Shown here: piece after piece, positions 38,111 through 51,597 of the stretch
Position numbering within the stretch: the first letter of the stretch is position 1
Layout: every line of letters starts with the position of its first letter
Assembly (NCBI GenBank): GCA_024734555.1
Contig: JANPWX010000097.1
Coordinates: forward strand, 5,884,511 to 5,948,510
DNA: 64,000 nucleotides
Direction: 5' to 3'
Origin: Trochalopteron elliotii
Lineage: Eukaryota > Chordata > Aves > Passeriformes > Leiothrichidae
Notes under the pieces: generated by a model
Databases searched by the model: none
What the model saw: only the letters and a program-made list of their open reading frames with translations
Told to the model about the DNA's origin: nothing
Position numbers and translations under genes: made by a program

Positions 38111-41100
38111 CTGCAAGTCAAATGAGAAAGGTTTATTGTTTCTGGTTTTAGGTCCCCTTATGATATTAAGAGATACATAAAAAAACCCCTGAAATAAACA
38201 CTAGCATAAAATGAAAATCTACTAATTTCTACAGGCAAATAAAATACCAAGAACAACTCACTGGCTTTAAAAATCAGCACAGTTTCATATGCAAGTGTTG
38301 CAACAGAGAATTTAAAGGTGTTATCTATGCAAGTTCCTGGCAATAACTGGAAAAAAAGCGTTGCTAGGGCAAAAGGTCACAAGCCAGTAGGTGCTGAACC
38401 AACAGACAGTTTCACTATGGCTCTGCTTCAAAGGTCATGATAAAGGGCCCACAGCTATTCCTAGAACTGTATTGTAAAAAGCAAGTAGCGTAGTATTTCC
38501 AATTACAAGGATGAGAAAAAGTCATGAAGTTCCATAAAGTGTTTTGAGAGAAAAAAGTAGCGAGTTGATCCAAAAGGTTTAGAAACATGCTCCGAGATTC
38601 TGTGGGATGACTTACAGCCAAGAAAGTATCTAACACTGGAAAATTTGCATTTTACAATTTTATATTTGCTTCTGAATGAAGGTAAATAAAAGCATATGGA
38701 AATCAAAAATATTTTAGCTAGGTCTGTCTGGTCAACACTAGAGAGAGATAAATCATAAAACTATTAAGTACCAGCAAGGCGATTTGGCTATTTTATATCT
38801 GAGCTAACAAAGTTTCAAAAGGAATTTGTTTTACCATGATCTCAGACAGTAAAATCTGGCTTGAAAATACACAATTATATTCATACTGAAAGAAAGGAAA
38901 AAGAACACACACACTGCAGGAAGAGATGTTATTTCCTGTACTAAATCACCACCACAGGGACAAAAATAATTCTAATAAGTATTTTACAGAATAGTGCATA
39001 CAATGGAAAAGAACACAAAGCCTCAAAATCCTACATCAGCTGCATACCTAGGTATTATAGACACTGGTAACACAAACAAACAGAAAGCCTATACAGATGG
39101 GGTGCAGAACAGTTTACTACTATCCTCATTCTAGGTCTCGTCAAAACTAGGCAAACACTTAAAGTCTACTTTCACCAGTATGCTCACACTAGCAAAAAAA
39201 CCCAAACCAACTCTTGGTGTAGTTACAACCTAGAACTTGAGCAAACACCAGGGCCAGTGAAGTTTTCATGAGAGGGCTAAAAATAGCCCTAAATTCTTTC
39301 AGCAGTAGCGCTGACCAGGTAACTAATCTGTTTGCCAACAGAAGGCACAATTAAAAACCCCCAAGATATTAAACAGAAATTTCTCATTCCTGACCTTAAA
39401 ATCACATCTGATGAAGACAAATTTCACATGTAAACCTCACTCCAGTAAAATCTGAAACTAAAGCCACTGTAAATACTGAAAGTCGAAAGTAAAAACACGA
39501 GAAGGAAGCAACTGCAGAAATGAAAAACAATTTTTTTTAGAATGGCTATGGAATCTGGTTCATTTTCCAATAGAAATTGCTTCCAGTTTCCTATAAATAA
39601 GGTTACGAGAATATTAATTATCAGCATTGTCGTTCTCACAAAAAAAAAGTAATCATATATTCAAATCACTGGAAAATCAAGCTTCAAAATATCTGTCTCA
39701 AAGACAATTTATAAATTGTCTGTTTATGAGAGGAGAAAGTAGAATCAATTGATGCTCGGAGTAAAGTAGGATTTAGAGGATTATGTTGCTCTTTTGTGAG
39801 GCAGCCAAATGGGAAAACACTAGGCCTTCTCCACATACTAATTTTTTTCTTTAATCCAAAGTTCTAATATAGAATACTGAATCAGGGAAAGAATTTAAGA
39901 ATTGATAATAAAAATAACATTATATAATCTAAGAATAATTTAATATTTCACCAGTATTCAAAAGTTTTCTTTATAACATCTTGCCCCTACATTCATGAAG
40001 GTCTACAAATGGAAAAAAAAAGTCAAAATCTCAAGTAATGTATGTTCCTTTAAACTCACATAAAATAACAAATTACAAATCAGAAATAATGATGCCTATT
40101 TTCTCTCATGTACTTCAAAACTTATTTGTAGTATTGGACATCATAAAACTGCTGTGCATTAGGTGATTATCACAGATCTGTTTGTCCTGGATATCTCATC
40201 TTTTACTACTCATGGAATCACATCTGGGTTGCTTTATTCTCCAGAACGTAATAATGGATTTCAATTGATTGGTTTCTTAATCTTTATTTGTATGTCTGCT
40301 GGAATTGAAAACCAGTACCTTGTTTCTACAGGAATTGTCACCAAGGAAGTCAAGTTGGCCAAAGACAAGGCAAAGAAGAGTTCACATCAAAAGATACCTG
40401 AAATGCAGGTAGAAATAATTCCTGCATAGGAAAGTCAATCCTTGTTAGTAGCCATGTTTGACAAAAACTCAGACGCTCATAACTGTGGCCTGCCATATAC
40501 TGCACCTCATTTTCAACTACAAAAAAAAGTATTTTTTTCTGCATTAATATATGGTATTACTTATGTCCCAATCTTTTAATACTTTCTATTCCTATTTTGA
40601 TACAGATCTCCTATCTGTAGGAGAAACAGATAGAATAATGTCAGTACAATACCTCTCATTTTCCCTGGGCAAGTTTTCTTCCTCTACCCAGAAAGTTTTG
40701 TCTATTCAGAAGAAATTGATTCCAGAAAGAATGGGCGAAGAGGCAGCATCCTCATCAGGAGAGCCTAGTTCCAAGCAGCTTCTTAGCGCTCCAAAACACA
40801 CTACAGATGTTCACTGCTAAGTTCCACAGCAAGTTCAGTAAGTCCAGAATATCAACCTGACACAGTCAACCTACCCAGTAAGTCTGATGTACCCTGGACA
40901 CACTTGATTTACTTTGTAGGAGCTGTATTTTTGATGGGATATCCAAGGAAAAAATATAAATTCCACAAAGGACCACAAAGGCTAGCTAACACCTTGTCAA
41001 GTCATTTGTTCTAGATTGTGGGATACTATCAACGTTTGCGTCTTCAACACTCCAAACTTTCAAGAAGAAACTTTACATTTTCCTCTGCACCTAGACCAAG

Positions 41101-42912
41101 CCTCACTGATGACTGCAGGAGCCCTTTTGGTAAGATCCTGCCTTGAACAAAGAATTAGAAAACTAAAGAGAGAAAGAAAACAAGCAGACTGACAATTCTG
41201 GCCTAGAAAATACAAACCCAAATACGGGCAGCAAAGGAATCATTCTTTTTGTTCTGCTGGGACAAAGACAGGGCACATTCTCCTTTCACCAATGCATGCC
41301 AGAAGATGAATCACTCACAGTTGCCTTGTACAAACACACTCGCACACACTGCAGTCTTATTTGCCAAACTAGGCTGAAATACCCATACATTAGGATTTAT
41401 TTCTGTGTGAGGAACTGAACTCATCATGCAAGAAAAAAACATAATTTCTTTAACAGCTAATATTGCTATTAAAGCTTTTTGTATTTAAGTACCCCAATCA
41501 AAAAAATGAAGTTCAGTATCTATCATGCAAACAAGATTCTTTACTTTCTTCTTTCCCATACTTACAGCTGCCTTTTCATGATATTCAAGTACTAGGAATC
41601 TTGAACTTAATATACGGAGAAAAAGAAATGACAAAAAATGCTGCAATAAATTTCTGTTTTCAAGCATGATTAAAGTACAAGGACTGCAGATAAAAGTGAT
41701 ACAACTAATGACAAGATTTTTCTCTACCTGCTCAATTTTATTGGCAAAGCTATTGTCACTCCTATCATCTTATACACCCAAGGTTTCACGAAAGCTATAA
41801 TTTTCCATAATGCTTAGGCAGAGTTCAGAGTTAAACACCTCATCCACAATTCTTACTGGTGATAAAGACTCTTGCTGGTGCTACAGAAGGTAAATGAAAA
41901 TCAAATAGCTATTCACAGAAACACAGGCAAGAATAAGACTGCCTGGTTCACACCAGAATTGTAGTTAATATATTTCATATGTGAAGCAGAACTTTGAAGA
42001 TATATACACTCTACAAGTAAATTGGAAACCATTACTTCCATGAAAAATCCAATTACTACACTTGTCTAGCAAAGACAACCATATTTCAAAGAGACAGATG
42101 AAAAACAGATGTGCAAAAGTAACTTGAACATCTATCTCAATGTACAAGTATCAAAACTGCTTGTTTGTAAATAAAAGCCATACTGCGTAAGCTCTTAGTG
42201 TAGTCTCTCTCTGATCTAGTTCTTACAATGATCACAGGTTACATGTAGGATTTGGGATCAAGCCACAACATTCCATGTCCCAGCTCCTGCTTTGATTACA
42301 GCAACTAATGGGGGCATCAAGCACTTTACAGAGTCAAGACTGAAGTGATTACATGTATTTTGCCATGTATTTCCTCTCCAAATACAAAACTCAATTTAAC
42401 TCCCTATAACTTTCCATATTCCCAGCACAATAGACTGATCTCTGTAAAGGCCTTTTCCTTCCTTTCATACAGAAAATATCCTGTAAATAGCTTATTTCCC
42501 ACTCTCTAAGTGACTCCTTTTGTTTACAGGAAGGAAAGGGAACAGAAATCTTGCCATAAAACAGTGAGAGCTAAAAAGTTCTGTTTCACTTCCTACTGTG
42601 CAGGTGTTTCATACAAGAAATCTATTTTAATTCTTCATTTCAGGGAGAAAACATGTTGCTTCTTTTTGAAATACAGACTGAGAAACAGAAAACAATAAGG
42701 TTAAGGAAGTAGCAGCATGCTTTACGGTGAAACCAAACAAAGATATACAATAACCATTGCTATAAAACTTGCGAAATCCCTCGCTTTGGACGCCTCAATT
42801 ATTTTACGCATTGACTTGTAAACTGGATTTTTCTTCTAAATCCCTAAGTTCTTTCTTATTTTTTTGCTGCCCAGATAAATGTGTAGAGATCAATGTTCCA
42901 GATACCTCTGAC

Positions 42913-42939
42913 AAAAAAAAAAAAAAAAAAAAAAAAAAA
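42913..42939 (+). repeat. Poly(A) run of 27, followed by A-rich (caaaa) tail
   Basis: An uninterrupted A27 and then caaaacaaac. No AATAAA precedes it at the expected distance and no flanking duplication is evident, so a retrocopy tail is possible but not supported. Confidence 0.9.
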
Positions 42940-45775
42940 CAAAACAAACTCTAAAATAACACAAACAACAACAACACCAAACTCCTCCCTTATATGACAA
43001 GGTAGTTGATTTTAATACCAATGCTGCCTGCAATGTTACAATGTCCATTTAAAACCCAAAATGGAATTCCCCAGTAACAGATCCTTCTTGAAATGCATAT
43101 TCTAAACCTAAGTGACAAGGACAATAAAAAATAACCTGTGTTGGCTCAAGATGCATGGCATCTCCGTTTGTACACTTGTTTTTCAGTTTCAGAAACACCA
43201 ACATCCATCATAGTAAGAACTACATTCATCTCTCTAAGATCTGTAATTCCCTATTTCCCAGCAGTGTGTGGAAAATTCAAATTCTAAAAGAAGTCAAGCA
43301 CACGAGGGCACTAATCATCTTGTAGGCCACACATCACCCAGTTCAAAAGGAAACTGAGAACTTTATTACAAAATATCACAGCACACCTATCACAAATGCT
43401 GTCACATTATAACATCATATAAAATATAAAAATATTATCACAAGGTTATATTTGCCTCTCTGTGGAAGGGACACCTTATTTGATCCAGGCTGGCTGAACC
43501 TCACCAGCTACAGGTCAGATCACAGATATTTCCCCATCACAGTAAGCACTGCTCCCAGTTCTGCAAACCAGCACCTGTACAGGCAGCAAAGGAGGGACAC
43601 CTTCCCAGTGGATGCACTTCCAAACTGTTCTAGCTGAACAGCACAGGGAACCACATTAATTTATCAGGGAGCACACTGCCCAAACACCCATTTCATATCT
43701 TAAAGCAACAGTAAGCCAGCTGGAAGGATTGGATGGGCCCAAGACAGATTGTGGGTCATCAGATAAACCACTACTGTTTCAATCAAAGCACTTCCAGTGA
43801 AACATGCAATTACTTGGAGTTTGTTAAAAGCAGCTTTCCATGCTTTGTTACCTGGGAAAACAAATTACATCACTGCACTGTGGATACTTAAAGTAAGATT
43901 TGCTAATTAAGCACAATTAATTGCGCAGCAGCACTAATTTGAAAAGCAATATCGATTCATCTTCTGTCTGCTTAAGTCTCAGATTGACTGCTGAGAAAAA
44001 TTGTTTATAGAACCTGCAATTTTGGATGATCCTTTCTCTGAGAAAGATAACAAAGAGCACTTGCTAAGAAACATGTAAGGTGAACAGTAAATGTACACTA
44101 CTGACACACTCTCTAATATAAGTAGCAGCATAAATAGATCTATCCTTAAGCCATCAGAATTTTCTTACATACAGTCAAATCCAACTATAGATTCATCCTG
44201 AATGTAACAAAAAATCAACTAACCCTGCTCCAACCTGAAAGAGTTCTACCACATTTAGAATATAACCCCAAGTAAAGAACATTCTTTATTATGAAAACAG
44301 AAAAGGTAAGCTTGTGATAGCTTTACCTTTTGAGCTAGCTTTTTAACTGGGAAAGGATCTGTGCTTTACATCAAAATTATTTTGTCAGAAATGAACAGAA
44401 CACCCCACAATGCCCATCATTTCCATAGATGTCTTTTAACTTGCAATAAATCTGCAATTAATATGGAACATAAGTATCTTTAATAAAAGGTAATAAACAC
44501 AAAGCCTAATCTTTATCATTTATATTTTCAACATGACACTCCACGCATTGCTATCCACATACATAATCTGAACATCATCTTCATTCCCACCTTTATTTTT
44601 CTCCTATGAAACAATGTTCAGCTCCAGGCATCGTTTTCTCCCTTTGCAATACCTCATTTTGACAGCACAGCAAAAGCATGTAATAAGCAAGACCACAAAG
44701 AGAGAGCACAAAACAATATCAGTTCTGGCATGACCAAATATCACATTTGGACCACAAATTACAGAAAATACAACAGATGAGAGATTAAATAATATAGCTA
44801 TTTTCAGAAATAGCTCAACATTAAGCCCTAATATTATTCTTTTCTTGTTTGTTTTGTTTGCTTTATTTTTAACTTTGTATTATGCCAGACCATCACAGAA
44901 GAGATAAAGAGTTTAAATTTGAGTAGTCTGGTATAGCCACAGCAAAACTGAGTATCACACCTCACAATGAAAGGGATAGGGGCTCTTCCCTGCATTTCCA
45001 GAGTACAGCAGTAAGACATTTGCAGTGCTTTTGATAGCACCTGAACCCAAAAAATTAGAAACCTCATGAAAATAAGTATGCTGAAAATACTAACAGTAAA
45101 GGAGAATTATCAGCCTGGAACTGAAGTTACTAAACAAGGTAGAAATTATTGACTTCATCCACAGAGAAGCAGATTAAAAAAAAAAAAAATCAGCTGGATG
45201 ATGAGGTAGTACCTGAGTATTTCAATTAAAGCTAAGTCGAACACATCAACTGACTTAAGGCAATAGCTCAAAAGCAGGAAAGATACAAAAATTACTCACA
45301 AGTCATACAATGGGTATGAAAAAACCCATTACTAAATCACAATGTCGTGAATGCTATTCATAGAAATAAGATGAATACTTTTTTATATTCCTTCCATAGG
45401 TCTGCTTAATATTTTATTTATCATTGATATTTGTCTGGGGTGGAAAAAATACTTTTTGTCATTTTTGAGTAGAAAGCAAGATATTACATACTATGGGAAA
45501 AAACAAAGCATTTCTTTACCAGCTCTGTTTTCATCAAGCATGAAAAGTAAGACGATTTTCAAAGACAATCAGTGGAGAGGAATTTTTTTATTATTTTCTC
45601 CCAAAAACAGGAGTAGAGTTTTGTGAATATCATTTGCAAGTGCCTTAATGTTTGTAGAATATGCTTTTTGACAGTGACACTTGCTTTTTCAAACACACAT
45701 GTGAGCCACAGTTATTTTAGAATGAGGTAATAAAAGAGAAGGGCTAAAGGATGAACAAAAACCTAATCAGTTTAA

Positions 45776-46222
45776 GCTTTGGAGTGGCCGAGGGACACTT
45801 CTGGAAGTCATCCAGTCCAATCTACTGCTCCGAGCAGGACTCTCATCAGCACTGGAAATGGTCAGGCATGGCTGGGTCTTGCTGAGCCTTCAAGATCTCC
45901 AGGGATGGAAAATTCAGCCGTGTCTCCAGGCAGTCTGTTCTGGGCCTGCAGTGGCCTCCTGGCAGCGTTCTTCCTCACATCTCACCTGAACACACCATAA
46001 CAGAGGTTGTGGCCAATCTGCCAACAGTGGAAAAATTCACCTCCGTTGTTTTTTCACCTCCCTCAAGCAGCTATGGGACACCCTTAGGTCACTCAGTATC
46101 TGCTTCTCTGTCAGGGTGAGCAAGACTAGCTCTGTCAGCTTCTCTTGCCATCTCATTTGCTCCAAGCAAGGACCTTCTACCCTTCTTGGTGCTCTCCAGT
46201 TTCCCAACATCCCTCTTGAAAT
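45776..46222 (-). mobile_element. Diverged CR1 LINE 3' fragment, minus strand
   Basis: The plus strand has the reversed CR1 3' pattern: gtcatccagtccaatctact, ccaggcagtctgttctgggc, ttcttcctcacatctcacct and cttggtgctctccagtttcc. The terminal tail repeat is lost, and several deletions separate recognisable blocks. The fragment may extend weakly to about 46500. Confidence 0.75.
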
Positions 46223-47387
46223 GCAGGGAACAAAAATAAGTATTTAACATAAATCAAGGTCTTTAATACTTCATCCAGCTGTCCTACTGAAATGCTCTGT
46301 AACATAAACAGAGTAGTTTGCAAAATTTTGAAAATAATTCTTCATTCAATTATAGTCTCATAGTGTTTTCTTTACACACTGAACTTAGGCATTTGATTGA
46401 CAATCCTATTCAAAATTCTGGAGTCCTCTTTCAACCTTAACTCTGAAACAACACTGAAAAGATTGACAATGCCCAGAACTGCACTTGGATGCAGTCTCCC
46501 ATTTCCCTCAGAGTATCAGAAGCAAAAATAGCATAGTTGGTCATCTAGTCCATTCCAAGAACATGAGTCTTATTGTTTACTACCACTGCTTTTTATAGTC
46601 AGCACTCATTACGTGGTGTTTAAGGCCAGATTAAACACACACAACACAAAATGAAGAGGAATATACAAGGCAAATACACAACAGAAGAGAAAGAATTAAC
46701 AGAGATCCTTTCAAGCTGTACCAAGACCCAAGCTGGTATGTACACTATAACATGCTGTAACAAGAACATTATCCCTCTTAGGTCAAGAGGGGCTAATTTG
46801 GAAGCAGTCCAAAACTTTCAACATCCCAAGTAACATTCATCAATATCCACACATGAGCAGGATTTGGTGACAGATTTTTGGGCACATGTTTATTCTAATT
46901 TCACAGAAGTCAAAGAAAGTTTGCCATAGACTAAAATCATTTCACCCATTAAGTGAACTGGAAAAAACACCTTTTTTGAAGGTTCTAACACCCGGTGTTT
47001 CAGGATATGGTAGCTGCCTCACAGTAAAAAAAAAAAATTGAAGCCCATTAAAGTGTAAATTTTATATAACAACTTTGATTTGAATAAACATTTTTGGGAA
47101 GTTGGAATGGGACTGTAGATCTTTACGTGCTCTAAAAAATTATAAATTAATTCTTCTTTGATTACTTTTGACTAAGGAAACATTTTCACTACATTTTGTA
47201 TTCCCATTCCAACTCGAGTCCAATATACTTACACTACAGCCTAGGTAGGGTATACTCTATTTGCCTGACCAAAAAAAGAAAAAAAAATTGTTCACTGCCC
47301 TTCCACTCATCCAAAGTTCCTGAACTGTTACAAAATAAATAATTGATATAACCTGCTGGGGGCAGGGGAAGTTGTCAGTTTTGGCTG

Positions 47388-47412
47388 GGATTTTTTGTTT
47401 TGTTTTGTTTCT
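47388..47412 (+). repeat. (TTTTG)n simple repeat
   Basis: Short run ttttttgttttgttttgttt within the distal intron. Confidence 0.8.
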
Positions 47413-50400
47413 CTTCCTCCTCATCCCCATCTCCCTGATACAGCTGCAGAGAAGTCTCCTTCACAAAGCATTCTGAATGTGGCAATTACAATTACCACCT
47501 CTACTGCTGCTCCCCAGACCTCTGTTCTTTACTGAATCGCAAAACTAAAGGTAACTTAAAACTAAACCTTAGTCTCTGGTCAGGATTACCCCATTTTGAT
47601 TCCTTTTCCATTTACGTTTGACAGATACTTTTTCTCTTCTGTTACAAAAAAAAAATAAAAATCCACCAGAGACTTTTGACTGCACAAATTTTCCAGTTTA
47701 AATTCTTAAGGTCATTGTTCTTGCAGATGAAACTTCAGTAATTTATTTCAAATACAGCACAGTTTGTATGGTTCTGAACAAAAAACACAGTTTGTATTTC
47801 AGACATGCCTAAATATGCCAGCCTGCCAATCAAACTAGAAGCCTCCAAAGGCAGTACTGCACGAGAAGAGAGATGAGGAGAGACACAGATAATAGCATGC
47901 CTCCTGTAAAACAAAAAATTGCTAAGAACTAGGCTTGTTTGCTGTACCAGAAACATGTGAAAGCAGAGTTTTTCAGGGATTTTTTTTAGATTTTACTGCC
48001 TGGGGAAAATAAAAAAATACAACACATCTAAATTGTTGAATAATTAGCTGAGATAACGTTTTCACTTCTCCATGTGCCACATACAGCAGTTTTTTCTCCT
48101 TCAGTAGGATAGATCTTGGGTTTGTGCATTTAAAAAGGCCATCTGCTTCTGAACTTACATAAATGCCCTTAACTGCAGAGTTGCTGCAGATATTTACTAT
48201 TTATAAAAGTGGAGTAACAGCCACATATACCACCAGTGAACAAAAAAAAAAAAGTTGCCCAGAAGAAAAATCCCCTCCCCATATTTCTACAACAACATCA
48301 GTACACAAAGCAATAAAAATAGTGTTAAAAAAGGCATTTACAATCTCAACTTAAAATCTACCAGTTAAGATCTATAAGATTCCAACACAATTCAGATATG
48401 ACCTCATCTACTTCTCAATAAAACAACAGGAAGCAGATTTTGGACATATTTATTTAAGAAAACCAAAATAAATTAATATATAAAGCTAAGAGGCTACACT
48501 AAGATAATATGGTTCAATATATTCAAATACATTTTCTGTAAAAAAAAAAATTACCACATTTATACAAAGAGAGCAACTCATTCTCTCAATGGGTGTTTTT
48601 TAAGCCACAAATTTAATTTTTTTTCCCCAAACATTCTCATTTGAGGTTCACACTCTTAGTCCATGCACAGGAGATAATGCTGTGTACCTTGACTGGGACT
48701 TAAAAAGACACCAAGTTTCTTGCTGTCTTTTATCCCCAAATGTGCAGGTATCTTATTTGAGAAAGACAGCAAGGCTCTGCACCTTCGTGCATTCTGCTAC
48801 CCAGTAAAGGTAGAGCACAGCTTTGGCACCAGCCCATGCCACATCTTCTGCCTCAACACCAAGCCTCCCTCCTTCAACCAGCAACCTGGTCTGCCATATT
48901 GTTGTGGGCACAGACTTCTGGTCCTGTCAAAAAATTCAGTAAATCAGAAGAATTTAACCTAACTTGAAACAAACTTTCAAGGCTTTTGAAGTTCTAGAAA
49001 CACGTCCTTCATCTCAGCCATTGAAACAAAACTAAACCAAGATGAAACTTTCTAATGTGAGGCTTCAGTTGCTCCTAGGAAGAAGACTGGAGTAAAATAT
49101 TGGTTTACGAATATTTTGAAACTGTGTTTGTCACCACACATTTTTATCTCAATAAGAATTATATACATATATAACAATTTATACCCATTAAGGTTGGATG
49201 ATTTATTTCATGCCAAAAACTGCAATAAAATGAAAGAGCAATAAAAACCTGTGGCGAAACAGTTTAACATTTCTACCAGGTGTAGACATCTAGCAATCAA
49301 AAACCAAATTTCTAAATCATAAACATCACAGACCAAGGATAAACTGTCTCCTTCTTCTAACTTATAAACCCAAGGTCAACAACAGAATTCTCACCAGTGC
49401 TGTGTTTCAGACCTGAGAGTTTTGCTTCTTTTGCCCACTTGGAACATCCAATGAAACAGTCACTCATAGCTGTGTCTTATTTCTTTTTATACATTTCAGA
49501 TGTGTGCACAGGCACGCAGACATACACACCCAAGCCACTCACCCATCTCACATGTGGCAAAGATTTCCCTACTTCCCAACCCAAGAGTATTACTGCTGTT
49601 TTGTTTCTTTCCATGCTCAAGACAACTGTACAATTGCAGCATACACACTTTGCCTCTATCACAAATATTCTATATATCACCCAGCACGTCTTCCCCCTTC
49701 CCACCAAGGGACAGTATTTCTTGTTTCAATCATGATTATCATCTATAAGATTTTTAAGCAGCTCACACTTTTGAGAAAAACCAGGTACATAACTGCTTTT
49801 TGCAGAAAACCAAAGTATTTTCAAGTTAACCTACATTTAAGTATAGACAAAGAGAAAAAAACAAACAAAAAAAAAGAACATAAAAGACCATCTAATATAC
49901 TTTGAATATGAAGAGAGCAGAATATTTTTGCTTGACAATTTTTTTATCCCCTGCCACAAGAGAAAAATAGTACCTAGTGTTAATTATTGTGTTAAATATG
50001 TTACAAACATACTTTAAAAACTCACCATGAACTTAGAAAACACAGAGAGGTAGGTCAAGATTCTAGACCTTGGCACTCTGATGGGACAAATGGTCAATAA
50101 TCCTGCAGGCATCAGACTCTGCTTTAGATAAAAATCAGACTAAGACAGTGGGAGTAAGACCAGGCACAGGCTTTGTCCCCTTTGTACTGAAAGTGACAGC
50201 TGAAAAGAATCTGTATCAGCCAAGCAGGGCAATGACAGTTTTGTACAAAGAGGAACTCACTTTGCAAGTTTTTAATTTTTTCTCTTATATCCCTCTATCA
50301 CAAAAGACAGCATTAAGTTTCAGACACATATTTTTGTTCTGTGAAGGCCACAGGGTTAAGGCTTTCAGAGTAATTACCCACTTGTGGACTACTACACAAA

Positions 50401-51535
50401 CTGGCCATCATTTTGTTATAAACTGCTCACAATGTAATAATGGAAAATCAGTCTTGGAAAAAAAATATAGGGAAAGACATACAAAGCAAGTTTGACGTTT
50501 GCTTAATATAAATCCTAAATCCTCAAATACTCTACTCAAAATATCAATAATCATAAAATACAGAGCTGCACTCCCATCTATAATTATCTAAAAGTAGTCA
50601 AGAAAGAACTGAATGGCATTCTTTTGATACAAGAAAAAAAATCCCAAACCCACCACCTAAATTCATCTAATCTAGTGTTTCGTGTATAACAATGAAACTT
50701 GAAGTGATTCATTTTCTTTCAGATGAACAATTCTTTTCATCTAACAAAAATTGGGAGCATTTTGTATGAATTGAGGTATTCAAAATGAATTTTTTCATAT
50801 TTCCCATGTGTTTTCATTACTTGGTCTTCTCACTCTCCCTCAAGAGCACCTTGAAGGCAAAAACATCCACCTGTTCTACAGCCCATCAGTTTGTGGAGAG
50901 AAACTGTTGTTAATATATTAACTTCCTAGAAAACACTGCCTTACACCTTCTTGCCTCTTAAACATGACTATTATCAACTCTTCTAATAAGATAAGGGCAT
51001 CTTTATTAACTTGGTTTTTCCATGTACTCATAGTGTGGAAGTTCTACAAATTGTTCATCTTTGATTACAAAGATAATATTAAAACATACCAGTGGCTATG
51101 GTAGTCACATAGAAGAGAGGAAAAAAGTGAAGTTATTTCTGTCAAGGATAGCAGAGTTATCATTAAATTTATGAACAACTTCCAGTATACATACTAACTG
51201 TATGTTTCAGGCAAGATGTTAAAATAAGAAAAAAGCCCTGATTCTACATGAGACAAAATCATTCTGTCAAAGTATTCAATATATTGATGACACAGAAGTT
51301 CAAGAGGCTTTCATTGCCACCATATCCAAACATCACGTTTGATTCATTTTATTAGTTCACCCGTACGATAAAAGGTGCTAGTCCTATAGGCATTAAATAA
51401 GGGGAAAAAATAAAAAGGACAAGATTTGTCTCCTGAAAAGTATTTAGGCATTTGAAGGCCATTCAAACAACCCCTCTCCAGCCCCCTCCTCCACCACCAT
51501 CTCTGTGAACCATAAAGAAACTTCCTGGTCTTCGG

Positions 51536-51597
51536 AACCTCCTGCAATGGTTTTTATTTCCTCTTCAGAACCTCCTGCAATGTTTTTATTTCCTCTA
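51536..51597 (+). repeat. Tandem duplication of about 30 bp
   Basis: Two adjacent copies begin gaacctcctgcaatg and continue tttttatttcctct, differing by small indels. Confidence 0.9.

Noticed and set aside
40163..40429. Plus-strand 88-codon open frame with a hydrophobic stretch and a Lys-rich tail
   Set aside because: No family recognised, no splice or promoter context, and typical length for chance frames in AT-rich introns.
42510..42954. Possible snRNA or other small RNA retrocopy before the A27 run
   Set aside because: I compared it by eye with U1, U2, U6, 7SK and Y RNA sequence as I remember them and saw no match.
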